Assembly: GCA_963665005.2 (NCBI GenBank)
Contig: CAXXTQ010000001.1
Span: 558,001 to 622,000, forward strand
Direction of reading: 5' to 3'
Source of the DNA: G963665005 sp963665005
GTDB taxonomy: Bacteria > Bacillota > Clostridia > Christensenellales > SZUA-584
DNA length: 64,000 nucleotides
Shown here: piece after piece, positions 33,356 to 41,674 of the stretch
How positions within the stretch are numbered: position 1 is the stretch's first letter
Layout of the letters: each line of letters begins with the position of its first letter
Program-made: the position numbers and the translations under genes
The notes under the pieces: model-generated
Databases searched by the model: none
What the model was told of the DNA's origin: nothing
What the model saw: only the letters and a program-made list of their open reading frames with translations

Positions 33356-34552
33356 CTATTCAGACAGTGCGGTGCATATCGCTTTGCCAAGCTTTTGCGC
33401 CTCTGCGATTTCCTTTTCATCGGGACGGAATTTTGCGCTGCAAGTACCCACAATATCCGCGCCTATGCATCCGAGCCGTTCGTTTAAATATTTGATAGAT
33501 TCTCCGCTCCAACCGAAAGAGCCGAAAACGGCGGACGGTTTGCCTTTAACAACGTAAGGCGATATTGACGTCAGCACATCCCAAACAGGTTTTAAGGCAT
33601 CTCTGTTAAGAGTGGGGGAACCTATAGCAAAAGCGTCTGCGTTTTGTATTTTAGAAGCGCTGACAGCCGCATCGACAATGGATACGTCTTCAAGCTCTGC
33701 ATCAAAACCCGCGCTTTTAACAACTTCATATATACTCTCTGCAAGCTGCTTTGTGTAACCGTAGCATGACACATAGCCAATGTATACTTTTTTCGGGTCG
33801 TTCTTGTACAGAATATCGCCCGCCCATGCTTCGTATCTTCCCACCGCTTCCATAGGCGCCGATCTTAAAACAGGCCCGTGAGAAGGGCATATAACGTTTA
33901 TTGAAAGCTCGCGAATTTTTTCGGCAGCCTGCAAAACATAACTTTTAAAAGGCCCCATTATAACATCGAAATAATATTTTTGTGACGCTATCATTTCTTC
34001 TGTAAGCGGAGTTAAATCGTCAAACACATTTTCTGCCGAGAAATGGAACCCGAAAACATCGCCCGAGAATAAAATCTCGTCTTCCGGCGCATAAGTGAAC
34101 ATAGAATCGGGCCAATGAAGAAACGGCGCGGAAATGAATTTCAGCGTTTTTCCGCCAAGGTCAAGAGTATCGCCGTCTGAAACCACCATACACTCGAACG
34201 GACGGTTCAGTATGTTTTTTAAAAAGACGCTCGCCGGTTTAGAGCAGACTACGACAGCATCGGGTATAAGCTCTAAAAGCGTTTCGAGTGCGCCCGAATG
34301 GTCGGGTTCTGTATGGTTGCATATTATATAATCAATAGTCGCAACATCGCAAATATCCGATATTCTTTTAAAATGCTCCTGCTCAAAGCCTTGCTTAACC
34401 GTGTCTATAAGAACTGTTTTTTCGCTTCCTTTAACAAGATAGCTGTTATAAGAAGTGCCCCAATCGGTGCTCATTATTACGTCAAAAACTCTAAGGTCGG
34501 GATTATGTACCCCTACCCAATGAATATCTTTTTTTATCGCTATTGGCTGCAT
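33356..34552 (-). CDS. FprA-type flavodiiron protein (oxygen/NO reductase)
   Basis: A 398-residue A-type flavoprotein. The N-terminal beta-lactamase-like domain has the diiron ligands His80, Glu82, Asp84 and His85 (HTEPDH), His146 (FLHWPDS), Asp165 (FSGDVF) and His225 (PSHGP). From about residue 255 follows a flavodoxin domain (IGYVSCYGYTKQLAESIYEVV). These proteins reduce O2 to water or NO to N2O in the cytoplasm of anaerobes using electrons from rubredoxin, whose gene is 15 bp upstream. No histidine is replaced. A GGAG site precedes the start. Confidence 0.96.
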   Translation of the reverse strand: MQPIAIKKDIHWVGVHNPDLRVFDVIMSTDWGTSYNSYLVKGSEKTVLIDTVKQGFEQEHFKRISDICDVATIDYIICNHTEPDHSGALETLLELIPDAVVVCSKPASVFLKNILNRPFECMVVSDGDTLDLGGKTLKFISAPFLHWPDSMFTYAPEDEILFSGDVFGFHFSAENVFDDLTPLTEEMIASQKYYFDVIMGPFKSYVLQAAEKIRELSINVICPSHGPVLRSAPMEAVGRYEAWAGDILYKNDPKKVYIGYVSCYGYTKQLAESIYEVVKSAGFDAELEDVSIVDAAVSASKIQNADAFAIGSPTLNRDALKPVWDVLTSISPYVVKGKPSAVFGSFGWSGESIKYLNERLGCIGADIVGTCSAKFRPDEKEIAEAQKLGKAICTALSE

Positions 34553-34567
34553 ATATTACTCCAAACG

Positions 34568-34726
34568 TTAAACCGGTTCAAACATATCTCTTGTTGCTCC
34601 GCAAAGAGGGCACACCCAATCAGGGTCTACATCTTCCCATGCGGTGCCGGGCGCTACTCCGTTATCAGGGTCGCCCGCTTCCGGATCATAAATGTAACCG
34701 CATACAGTGCATTCATATTTTTTCAT
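34568..34726 (-). CDS. Rubredoxin
   Basis: A 52-residue protein: MKKYECTVCGYIYDPEAG, then WEDVDPDWVCPLCGATRD, ending FEPV. Two CxxC pairs (Cys6/Cys9 and Cys39/Cys42) bind one iron. It starts at ATG 34726 with AAGGAG upstream and ends at TAA 34568, 15 bp before the flavodiiron gene, to which it should pass electrons. Confidence 0.97.
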   Translation of the reverse strand: MKKYECTVCGYIYDPEAGDPDNGVAPGTAWEDVDPDWVCPLCGATRDMFEPV

Positions 34727-34743
34727 TTTAGATTATCTCCTTT

Positions 34744-34947
34744 TTATTTATCTTTAAAATAATCTTCAAGCTTTGCGAACAAATCGTCTGCGTCTATACC
34801 GTGGACAGCGCATGCTTCTGTTATCGTCTCTCCCGATGATGCAGGACAGCCTATACAATGCATGCCCGCATTCAGGAATATTTCAGCGCAGCCTTTGTCC
34901 ATCATTAGAAGCTGTGCAATAGTCATATCTTTTGTGATTTTCGCCAT
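34744..34947 (-). CDS. DUF1858-domain protein
   Basis: A 67-residue protein with the DUF1858 signature: TKDMTIAQLLMMDKGCAEIFLNAGMHCIGCPASSGETI. The CxxC and preceding cysteine suggest a redox or metal role; such domains often accompany hybrid-cluster or nitrosative-stress proteins. It is the first gene of the rubredoxin-flavodiiron operon (17 bp gap), supporting an O2/NO defence role by context. Confidence 0.88.
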   Translation of the reverse strand: MAKITKDMTIAQLLMMDKGCAEIFLNAGMHCIGCPASSGETITEACAVHGIDADDLFAKLEDYFKDK

Positions 34948-34978
34948 GGTTTTTCCCCTTATTAATAATAATTGTCAG

Positions 34979-35353
34979 TCAAGTTGTTTTTGTCATCTTA
35001 TGACCGCATTTTGAACACTTTATTGACACCTTGCCTTTGCCCCTTGGTACTCTTAGTTTTTGGAAGCATTTGGGGCATTTATATACCTTATACAATTTTC
35101 TCTGCTGTGCCTTTGCCTTGCTTTTATAATACCACGTTTTGGGTTTATTAACCAGACGCATGAATATAAAATTTTCATTTCTTCTTTTATTTATGTTTCT
35201 GGAAAACATACGCCAAAATGCGACTGCAACTAGCGCCAGCGATATTGCGAACATAAACGGCAGCGGTATAAGGTTGAGTATAAACGCAAACAATGTAAGG
35301 GCAAACGAAAGTTGGTCCGGCCCGTTTCTCCCTATAAACATTTTTCTAAACAT
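34979..35353 (-). CDS. Membrane protein with C-terminal zinc ribbon
   Basis: A 124-residue protein: two hydrophobic segments (about residues 17-48), a basic linker, and a C-terminal zinc ribbon CPKCFQKLRVPRGKGKVSIKCSKCGHKM with two CxxC pairs. The tail resembles MJ0042-type ribbons. Function unknown; possibly a membrane-bound nucleic-acid or protein-binding factor. It lies 32 bp upstream of the DUF1858 gene on the same strand, so it may be co-transcribed. Confidence 0.8.
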   Translation of the reverse strand: MFRKMFIGRNGPDQLSFALTLFAFILNLIPLPFMFAISLALVAVAFWRMFSRNINKRRNENFIFMRLVNKPKTWYYKSKAKAQQRKLYKVYKCPKCFQKLRVPRGKGKVSIKCSKCGHKMTKTT

Positions 35354-35386
35354 TTTTCCACCACTTCTTTTTGTTGTAAAAATTCT

Positions 35387-36076
35387 TTAAACACCGCAGG
35401 TAATTATAAGCTCGGGTGTTCTTACCTCTTTGTAATATTCTATAAAATCTTTAGTGCTGTTAATATTCTCGGGAAGCATTATTCCGCATCTTCCTATATC
35501 AACCTGCATGTGCACGTCGCTGCCTGCAATTTTTAGTATATTATGCTTTGCGGCAAACGCGAGCGCAAGTTTATTTCTGCTTTCGTTTCTCGGCTGTGAG
35601 TTTACTATCTCAATTCCGTCATAATATTTAGGGTTTTCGGGAGACAGCCCAAACCTATATGGATGAGCCTGAAAAACCAGAAAACCGTTTTCGTGCATAA
35701 GCTCATAAAATTCGGGCGTCGAGAGGTTATAAAAAGGCCCGTTGTTTATAATAAACTTTTCATCCGGCCCGTACACCAAAAACTCAAAAGGCGAGTCTTC
35801 GGGCTGAGCCTCTAGTCCAAGAAAAACCTTAAGCCCTATTTTGTCTCCGTGTTTTTTCGCGGCTCTGTAACCCGCAAGAAATTCTTCTGCCTGCTCTGCC
35901 CAGTCTTTATGTTCTATGCCGCGCTTTTTAAAGAAACGCGAATAAAAATGGTCTGTGATAAAAGTGCCCGCGTAGCCAGCGTCTTTTAAACCTTGCACAA
36001 CCTGCTCTCCTGTAAGCACACCGCAGGAGCTGCTCTGTGCCGTATGGCAATGAGTCTCAAACTGAAAAAGCTTCAT
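35387..36076 (-). CDS. PHP-domain phosphoesterase-like protein
   Basis: A 229-residue PHP protein. Metal motifs are ETHCHTAQSS (His9, His11), FITDHF, QAHPYR near the middle and GSDVHM near the C-terminus. This fits small stand-alone PHP phosphoesterases or histidinol-phosphatase-like enzymes; the substrate is unknown. It is not closely similar to the 423-residue PHP protein at 16155. AGGTAG lies before ATG 36076. Confidence 0.85.
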   Translation of the reverse strand: MKLFQFETHCHTAQSSSCGVLTGEQVVQGLKDAGYAGTFITDHFYSRFFKKRGIEHKDWAEQAEEFLAGYRAAKKHGDKIGLKVFLGLEAQPEDSPFEFLVYGPDEKFIINNGPFYNLSTPEFYELMHENGFLVFQAHPYRFGLSPENPKYYDGIEIVNSQPRNESRNKLALAFAAKHNILKIAGSDVHMQVDIGRCGIMLPENINSTKDFIEYYKEVRTPELIITCGV

Positions 36077-36215
36077 TAATCTACCTCGATACTATAATAC
36101 TTCAAAGTTATGACGAAATCTTTAACAATGGTATGTTTTCACACATTGTTTACAAAGAACTAAGGCAAAAGGGCAGAAAAAGAGCCTAAAATAAAATATT
36201 TGTCTGAGCAAACAA

Positions 36216-36250
36216 AAAACCGTACCCGTTTTAATTTCGGATACGGTTTT
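36216..36250 (-). terminator. Intrinsic terminator after the ABC exporter
   Basis: AAAACCGTA (36216-36224) pairs with TACGGTTTT (36242-36250), with extra CCG/CGG pairs inside. On the minus strand a T6 run follows, ending the TetR-ABC-ABC operon. Confidence 0.85.
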
Positions 36251-36268
36251 ACTTTATTGCTTATTTCT

Positions 36269-38299
36269 TTAACCAGCAGCGTTGCCGCCTGTAAACTGGC
36301 TGTTATAAAGGTCTGCGTAAAAACCGTTTTTGGCCATGAGCTCTTTGTGATTGCCCTGTTCTATGACCTCGCCCTCATTCATGACAAGTATCGTTGAGGC
36401 ATCTCTTATTGTAGAAAGGCGGTGGGCTATAACGAAGTTTGTTCTGCCTTTCATCAGCTCTATCATGGCGTTTTGTATATACGCCTCTGTACGCGTATCA
36501 ACGCTGCTTGTAGCTTCGTCTAGAATGAGTACGGGCGGGTCGGCTAAAAGCGCTCTCGCTATCGTCAGAAGCTGTTTTTGCCCCTGCGAAATATTAGAAG
36601 CTTCTTCGTTTAGCACCGTTTCATATCCATCGGGCAATGTACGTATAAAATGGTCCGCATGTGCTATTTTTGCGGCGCGTACGATTTGCTCGTCTGTAGA
36701 ATCCGCCTTGCCGTAGGCGATATTCTGTTTAATCGTTCCGCCGAAAAGCCATGTGTCCTGTAATACCATTCCAAACTCCTGCCGCAGATTGTTGCGCGGT
36801 ATGCTCGTGATATCAATGCCGTCGACTGTGATTTTTCCGCTGTCTCTCTCATAAAACCTCATAAGCAGGTTAACGAGCGTTGTTTTCCCCGCGCCCGTCG
36901 GCCCGACGATAGCCACAACGTCTCCTGGGGCAACGCTAAGGTTCATGTCTTTTATAACCGTAACGCCCGGCACATAACCGAATTTAACATGGTCAAAAAC
37001 TACCGCGCCTTTAGGATACTCTATAACGTTTTCGCTGTTGTCTGCCGACATTTCCTTTTCATCAAGAATTTCGAACACGCGCTCTGCAGCGGCGACAGTG
37101 CTCTGAAGAACGTTTGCTATCTGAGCCGTTTGCATTATCGGCTGTGTAAACCTTCTTGTGTACTGTATAAACGCCTGTACGTTACCGATAGTCATGTTGC
37201 CGTTAATAACCATAACGCCGCCTATAGCGCAGACCAGCACGTATGTAAGGTTGCTTATAAAGTTCATCAAAGGCATCATTATACCCGACAAGAACTGCGC
37301 TTTCCATCCTACGTTATAAAGCCGCTCGTTCATCTCGTCGAATTTTTGCAGGCTTTCCTGCTCTTTTCCAAAAGCTTTTACGACAGTATGCCCCGCATAC
37401 ATTTCTTCTACATGGCCGTTTATGTTGCCTATCTCTTTTTGCTGCCCTTTAAAATATTTCTGAGATTTTTTTACGATAACCGACACAAAAACGAAACTTA
37501 AAGGAAGCACAACAAGAGAAACTAATGTTATCACCCATGATATTGTGAACATCATTATAATAATACCTATCATCATGGTGATTGACGATATTACCTGTGT
37601 TAACCCTTGCTGAAGCGTTGTAGAAACGGTATCTATATCATTTGTCACGCGCGAGAGTATTTCGCCGTGTGTTCGTCCGTCAAAGAACTTCAACGGCAGC
37701 CTAGCCAGCTTTTCGTTAACTTCATTTCTCATACTGTAAACTATTGTCTGCGATGTTTTTGCCATTATAAACTGCATCACGAAATTAAACAGGCTGCTTA
37801 TCACATAGAGTATTATAACGGTAAGCAGTATCCCGCCTATCTTGCCAAAATCGATTTTCTGCTCGCTTGCCGTTTCCATCTTTTCCATGGTCGATTTTAA
37901 TATGGTTAGCTGCTCCGGGTCGCTCATATCTACGTTTTGCATTACAAGCTCTATCGACTCCTGTTCGCTTAAGTCTCCGCTCGAAATCTGCGTTACAACC
38001 TCTTCGGGAAGTATTTCCTGCAGATCTTTCATTGCTTCTGCTTTGCTGGCCATGGGGGCAAAAAGCTCTGTTGTCGCCGTGCCGAGTATCTTGGGGCCGA
38101 ATATTGAAAATGTCGCTCCGCCAATAGCCATTATAAGCACTATAATAAGAGCTGCTTTATGGCTTGAAAGATAAGACACCAGCCTTTTTAAGCTGCTTTT
38201 GAAATTCTTTGCTTTTTCTATGGGAGCGCCGTGGCCATGGCCCGGGCCTCCGCCCATTGGCCCGCCGCCCCGGCGGCTTTTTTCTCTGTTATTACTCAT
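36269..38299 (-). CDS. ABC exporter half-transporter, second subunit (MdlB/BmrD-like)
   Basis: A 676-residue fusion of six transmembrane helices and an ATPase. It opens with a Gly/His-rich stretch (RRGGGPMGGGPGHGHGAP) and carries a long extra segment between helices 1 and 2 (about residues 75-155), which makes it longer than usual. ATPase motifs: Walker A GPTGAGKTT, signature NISQGQKQ (Gln for Gly; SQGQ is accepted), Walker B LILDEATSSVD, H-loop IAHRLST. The second Glu of Walker B is present, so this half is catalytically complete. Its ATG overlaps the stop of the partner as ATGA. Likely drug or lipid efflux. Confidence 0.93.
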   Translation of the reverse strand: MSNNREKSRRGGGPMGGGPGHGHGAPIEKAKNFKSSLKRLVSYLSSHKAALIIVLIMAIGGATFSIFGPKILGTATTELFAPMASKAEAMKDLQEILPEEVVTQISSGDLSEQESIELVMQNVDMSDPEQLTILKSTMEKMETASEQKIDFGKIGGILLTVIILYVISSLFNFVMQFIMAKTSQTIVYSMRNEVNEKLARLPLKFFDGRTHGEILSRVTNDIDTVSTTLQQGLTQVISSITMMIGIIIMMFTISWVITLVSLVVLPLSFVFVSVIVKKSQKYFKGQQKEIGNINGHVEEMYAGHTVVKAFGKEQESLQKFDEMNERLYNVGWKAQFLSGIMMPLMNFISNLTYVLVCAIGGVMVINGNMTIGNVQAFIQYTRRFTQPIMQTAQIANVLQSTVAAAERVFEILDEKEMSADNSENVIEYPKGAVVFDHVKFGYVPGVTVIKDMNLSVAPGDVVAIVGPTGAGKTTLVNLLMRFYERDSGKITVDGIDITSIPRNNLRQEFGMVLQDTWLFGGTIKQNIAYGKADSTDEQIVRAAKIAHADHFIRTLPDGYETVLNEEASNISQGQKQLLTIARALLADPPVLILDEATSSVDTRTEAYIQNAMIELMKGRTNFVIAHRLSTIRDASTILVMNEGEVIEQGNHKELMAKNGFYADLYNSQFTGGNAAG

Positions 38300-40023
38300 G
38301 CCAGTTCCTCCAATGAGAGCTGCGAAGATACGATCTCTTTATATGTCTCACAGCTTTCCATAAGCTCTTTGTGTTTTCCCTGCCCCATTACTTTACCGTC
38401 ATCGAGCACTATAATGCTGTCCGCGTTCATGACAGTGCTTACTCTCTGCGCTACAATAAAGATGGTGGCATCTTTTATCTTGGATGCAAGCGCCTGGCGC
38501 AGCTTGGCGTCCGTTTTAAAATCAAGCGCCGAGAAGCTGTCGTCGAATAAATAGACTTCGGGAGAGCGTACAAGAGCCCTTGCTATGCACAGCCGCTGTT
38601 TTTGGCCGCCCGAATAGTTCGTTCCTCCCTGCGAAACTACCGCCTCTATTCCGCTGTCGAGCTCGGACACGAACTCGGATGCCTGCGCTGTTTCTATTGC
38701 GTGTAAAATTTCTTCGTCTGTGGCGTCTTTTTTGCCGTAACGTATATTTTCTGCTATGGTGCCGCTCATAAGATTGATTTTTTGGGGAACATAACCTATT
38801 TTTTCACGAAGAACAGACTGGGGATAATCTTTTACATTTATACCGTCAACGAGCACCTGTCCCTTGCTTGCGTCATAAAATCTTGGTATAAGCTTAACAA
38901 GCGTAGATTTTCCCGAGCCCGTGCCGCCTATTATGGCTGTTATCTCGCCCGGCTTTGCGGTAAGTGATATGTTGGAGATAGCCGCCTCTTGCGCTCCGTG
39001 ATAATTAAAGCTTACATTTTTAAACTCTACATACCCTTTTTTAGATGTTTCGGGCGCCGCGCCTGTTTTGTCTGTAATGCTCGGGTGCATATCGAGAATC
39101 TCGTTGATGCGCTCTGCCGAAGCGGTAGCGCGCGGAAGCATAACAAACATCATAGTCGCCATTATAAGCGAGAACATTACCTGCATTACATATTGCTGGA
39201 ACGCCATAAGATCACCGACATGAAGCTGCCCCGAGTCTATTCTAAGGCCGCCGAACCATATAACCGCTATAGTTGATATATTGAGAACGAGCAGTATGGC
39301 GGGCATAAGCGCACCCATCCAGCGGTATGCGCTGATAGAAGTGTCAGTCAAATCTTTGTTTTTGCCGTCAAAGCGCTGCTGCTCATATTTTGTTTTATTG
39401 AACGCTCGTATTACACGTATGCCGGTAAGCTCTTCGCGAAGTACGAGGTTTACTCCGTCAATTTTTTTCTGAAGCGATTTGAATAAAGGCATAGCTTTTA
39501 TTGCGATAGCGAGTATCACGATAGACATAAATGCCGTCGCCGCGACTATAAGCCACGAAAGCCCCGCGTCTTTGTTTACCGCCATTATTATGCCGCCTAC
39601 GCACATTATGGGCGCGGAGAGCAGCATGCTTAGTATCATCACCATTACGTTTTGTATTTGCGTAACATCGTTTGTAGAGCGCGTTATCAAAGACGCGGTG
39701 CCTATTTTATCAAATTCGTTAAGAGAATATTCTTCAACTGTTTTAAAGATATCTCTGCGCAAATCTTTCGCGAAACCAACCGCTGTTTTAGATGAATAGA
39801 GCCTTGCTACTACAGTGCATATGCTTACTATAAGAGTAAAGCCGAGCATAACAAGCCCTGTCTGCAGTATAAGCCCTATATCTTTTCCGACTACGCCTTT
39901 ATCGACTATATCGGACATTAGGTTAGGCAGGTAAAGCTGGCTAAGCGATTGTACTGCCGTCAGCACAATGATTAAAACGGCCTGCCACTTATAAGGTTTT
40001 AAATACCTGAAAAGTTTTCTCAT
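38296..40023 (-). CDS. ABC exporter half-transporter, first subunit (MdlA/BmrC-like)
   Basis: A 575-residue six-helix plus ATPase protein. Walker A is GGTGSGKST, signature YSGGQKQR, Walker B VYLFDDSFSALD with Asp where the catalytic Glu normally is, and the H-loop reads VAQRVST with Gln for His. These two changes mark the degenerate site of a heterodimeric exporter; the partner encoded downstream has a canonical Walker B and H-loop. I chose ATG 40023, behind AGAAAGGAAAAAGG, not an in-frame TTG at 40047. Confidence 0.93.
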   Translation of the reverse strand: MRKLFRYLKPYKWQAVLIIVLTAVQSLSQLYLPNLMSDIVDKGVVGKDIGLILQTGLVMLGFTLIVSICTVVARLYSSKTAVGFAKDLRRDIFKTVEEYSLNEFDKIGTASLITRSTNDVTQIQNVMVMILSMLLSAPIMCVGGIIMAVNKDAGLSWLIVAATAFMSIVILAIAIKAMPLFKSLQKKIDGVNLVLREELTGIRVIRAFNKTKYEQQRFDGKNKDLTDTSISAYRWMGALMPAILLVLNISTIAVIWFGGLRIDSGQLHVGDLMAFQQYVMQVMFSLIMATMMFVMLPRATASAERINEILDMHPSITDKTGAAPETSKKGYVEFKNVSFNYHGAQEAAISNISLTAKPGEITAIIGGTGSGKSTLVKLIPRFYDASKGQVLVDGINVKDYPQSVLREKIGYVPQKINLMSGTIAENIRYGKKDATDEEILHAIETAQASEFVSELDSGIEAVVSQGGTNYSGGQKQRLCIARALVRSPEVYLFDDSFSALDFKTDAKLRQALASKIKDATIFIVAQRVSTVMNADSIIVLDDGKVMGQGKHKELMESCETYKEIVSSQLSLEELA

Positions 40024-40067
40024 ACCTTTTTCCTTTCTGTTTCTCAAAAATTATTATATCTTTGCAG

Positions 40068-40634
40068 TTAGCATTTTAATGCGACGATTATTCTTTCTAA
40101 CATCCATGCAAAGTATTTATCATCGTTAGCTTCATTTTTATGTGGAAAGATTTCTTTTAAGATATAACCCATTATGCAGGACATAAAAAATTTCATTGCC
40201 ATATCAGGGTCTGTTTTCAGCCTGCCCATATCCTTCATCTTATGAAAATATTCTCTGAGGGAATTTTGCAGTTTATGCTCGTTTTTATTAGCGCGCATTT
40301 GCGAAAAAGTGTCCCTTTTATGATCTCTTATAATCATTCTTAACATAGGCATATTCTGAGTGTAAGTGTTTTTTACGCTTAACGCGATGTATGTTAAATC
40401 ATGCTCTAAATCATATGTGATACCGTTGGTCATATATTCTTTTAATTCATACGGGTGAATACAGCTGTGTACCGTCTGCTCAAAGAGTTTGCGTTTTGTT
40501 TCAAAATGCCGAAAAAGCGTGACCTCGCTGACTTTGGCAAGCTGCGCAATTTCTTTTGTAGTTGTTGCCGAAAAACCTTTTTGTTCAAAAAGTTCTTTTG
40601 CCGCCTCTATGATTTTTTCATGAGTTGTGCCCAT
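40068..40634 (-). CDS. TetR-family transcriptional regulator
   Basis: A 188-residue TetR repressor. The N-terminal helix-turn-helix is standard (IIEAAKELFEQKGFSATTTKEIAQLAKVSEVTLFRHFETKRKLFEQ); the rest is an all-helical ligand domain. It is the first gene of the operon with the two exporter genes, and a perfect palindrome lies 26 bp upstream, immediately after the -10 box, so it should repress itself and the exporter until a toxic ligand binds. Confidence 0.93.
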   Translation of the reverse strand: MGTTHEKIIEAAKELFEQKGFSATTTKEIAQLAKVSEVTLFRHFETKRKLFEQTVHSCIHPYELKEYMTNGITYDLEHDLTYIALSVKNTYTQNMPMLRMIIRDHKRDTFSQMRANKNEHKLQNSLREYFHKMKDMGRLKTDPDMAMKFFMSCIMGYILKEIFPHKNEANDDKYFAWMLERIIVALKC

Positions 40635-40660
40635 ATAGCAACTCCAAAATATATTTGCGC

Positions 40661-40707
40661 GTAAGTAAGCGCTTACTTACATTATACTATTATTCTTTGA
40701 TTGTCAA
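40661..40707 (-). promoter_or_regulatory. TetR operator and promoter of the exporter operon
   Basis: GTAAGTAAGC/GCTTACTTAC at 40661-40680 is a perfect 20-bp palindrome. Immediately upstream on the minus strand are TATAAT (40681-40686) and TTGACA (40702-40707), spaced 15 bp, slightly short. The operator abuts the -10 box and covers the transcription start, the usual geometry for TetR-type repression. Confidence 0.85.
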
Positions 40708-40825
40708 TAGCGAAATTTTCAAATTCACAGTTTATTTATTTTATTTTTGTTATAATAAATAAGAAAAGAATTAGCAGGCAAAATCAAGGCAGGTTTATAC
40801 TCTGACAAAAAGGGAAGGTGTTTTT

Positions 40826-41515
40826 ATGATTTTTCCATTTTATCTTGACTGGACATATATAATAATTATTCCGGGAATAATTGTTGCCATATGGGCACAA
40901 TCCAAAGTATCAAGAGCGTATAATGCGTACTCAAAAATACCTGTGGTCAGCGGCCTTTCGGGAAAAGAGGCGGCGCGGCTTATACTTAGGAGCAGCAACA
41001 TAACTGATGTTGAGATAGCGTCAACGACAGGCAAGCTTTCCGACCATTACAATCCGCGCAAAAAAACGCTTAGTTTATCGCAAGGCAACTATTCGTCGAG
41101 TTCTGTCGCTGCCGTTGCTATCGCCGCTCATGAAGCGGGGCACGCCCTGCAGCATAATGAAGGTTATTTTCCCCTGAAAATAAGAGGTCTGATGGCGCCT
41201 GTTGTAAGCGCGGCGTCATATCTTTTATGGCCTATTATAATATTGGGTATATTTGCCGGGTTCGCGCAAACGGCAATAGAAATCGCAGTATATGTATTTG
41301 CCGGCATCTTCTTGTTCCAGCTTATAACCCTGCCTGTTGAATACAACGCTTCAAAGCGCGCGCTGTCTGCGCTGCTATCTGAAAATATGCTGGAGGAAGA
41401 AGAAATTTTCGGCGCGAAGAAAATGCTTAACGCCGCAGCATTAACATACGTAGCGGCAACGCTTGCCGCGCTGCTAAATGTTATTCGTTTCGCCGCTTTA
41501 TCAAGGCGCAGATAA
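40826..41515 (+). CDS. YugP-like membrane zinc metallopeptidase
   Basis: A 229-residue protein of the YugP/DUF2268-like neutral zinc peptidase family. An N-terminal membrane segment is followed by SDHYNPRKKTLSLSQGNYSSSS and the zinc motif HEAGH (His102, Glu103, His106), then two more hydrophobic regions near residues 128-165 and 205-225. It should be an integral-membrane protease or protein-quality factor. AAGGGAAGGTG precedes the start. It is monocistronic. Confidence 0.9.
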   Translation: MIFPFYLDWTYIIIIPGIIVAIWAQSKVSRAYNAYSKIPVVSGLSGKEAARLILRSSNITDVEIASTTGKLSDHYNPRKKTLSLSQGNYSSSSVAAVAIAAHEAGHALQHNEGYFPLKIRGLMAPVVSAASYLLWPIIILGIFAGFAQTAIEIAVYVFAGIFLFQLITLPVEYNASKRALSALLSENMLEEEEIFGAKKMLNAAALTYVAATLAALLNVIRFAALSRRR

Positions 41516-41564
41516 AGCAAATTCGTGATTTGTCGCCCAATAAAGGTTTTTTTGCGCTTTTTTC

Positions 41565-41593
41565 TTGTATCTCATAATGGTTATAGCTATAAT
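41565..41593 (+). promoter_or_regulatory. Promoter of transketolase
   Basis: TTGTAT at 41565-41570 and a perfect TATAAT at 41588-41593 are 17 bp apart. The 80-nt leader holds a perfect 8-bp stem-loop CAAAACCG/CGGTTTTG at 41617-41643, which lacks a T-run and could be a leader stability element. Confidence 0.65.
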
Positions 41594-41674
41594 GTAAACT
41601 AATCGGGCAAATACAACAAAACCGTTTGATTTATTCGGTTTTGCAGTAAATATTTACTTTTTTGGAGGAAAAAA

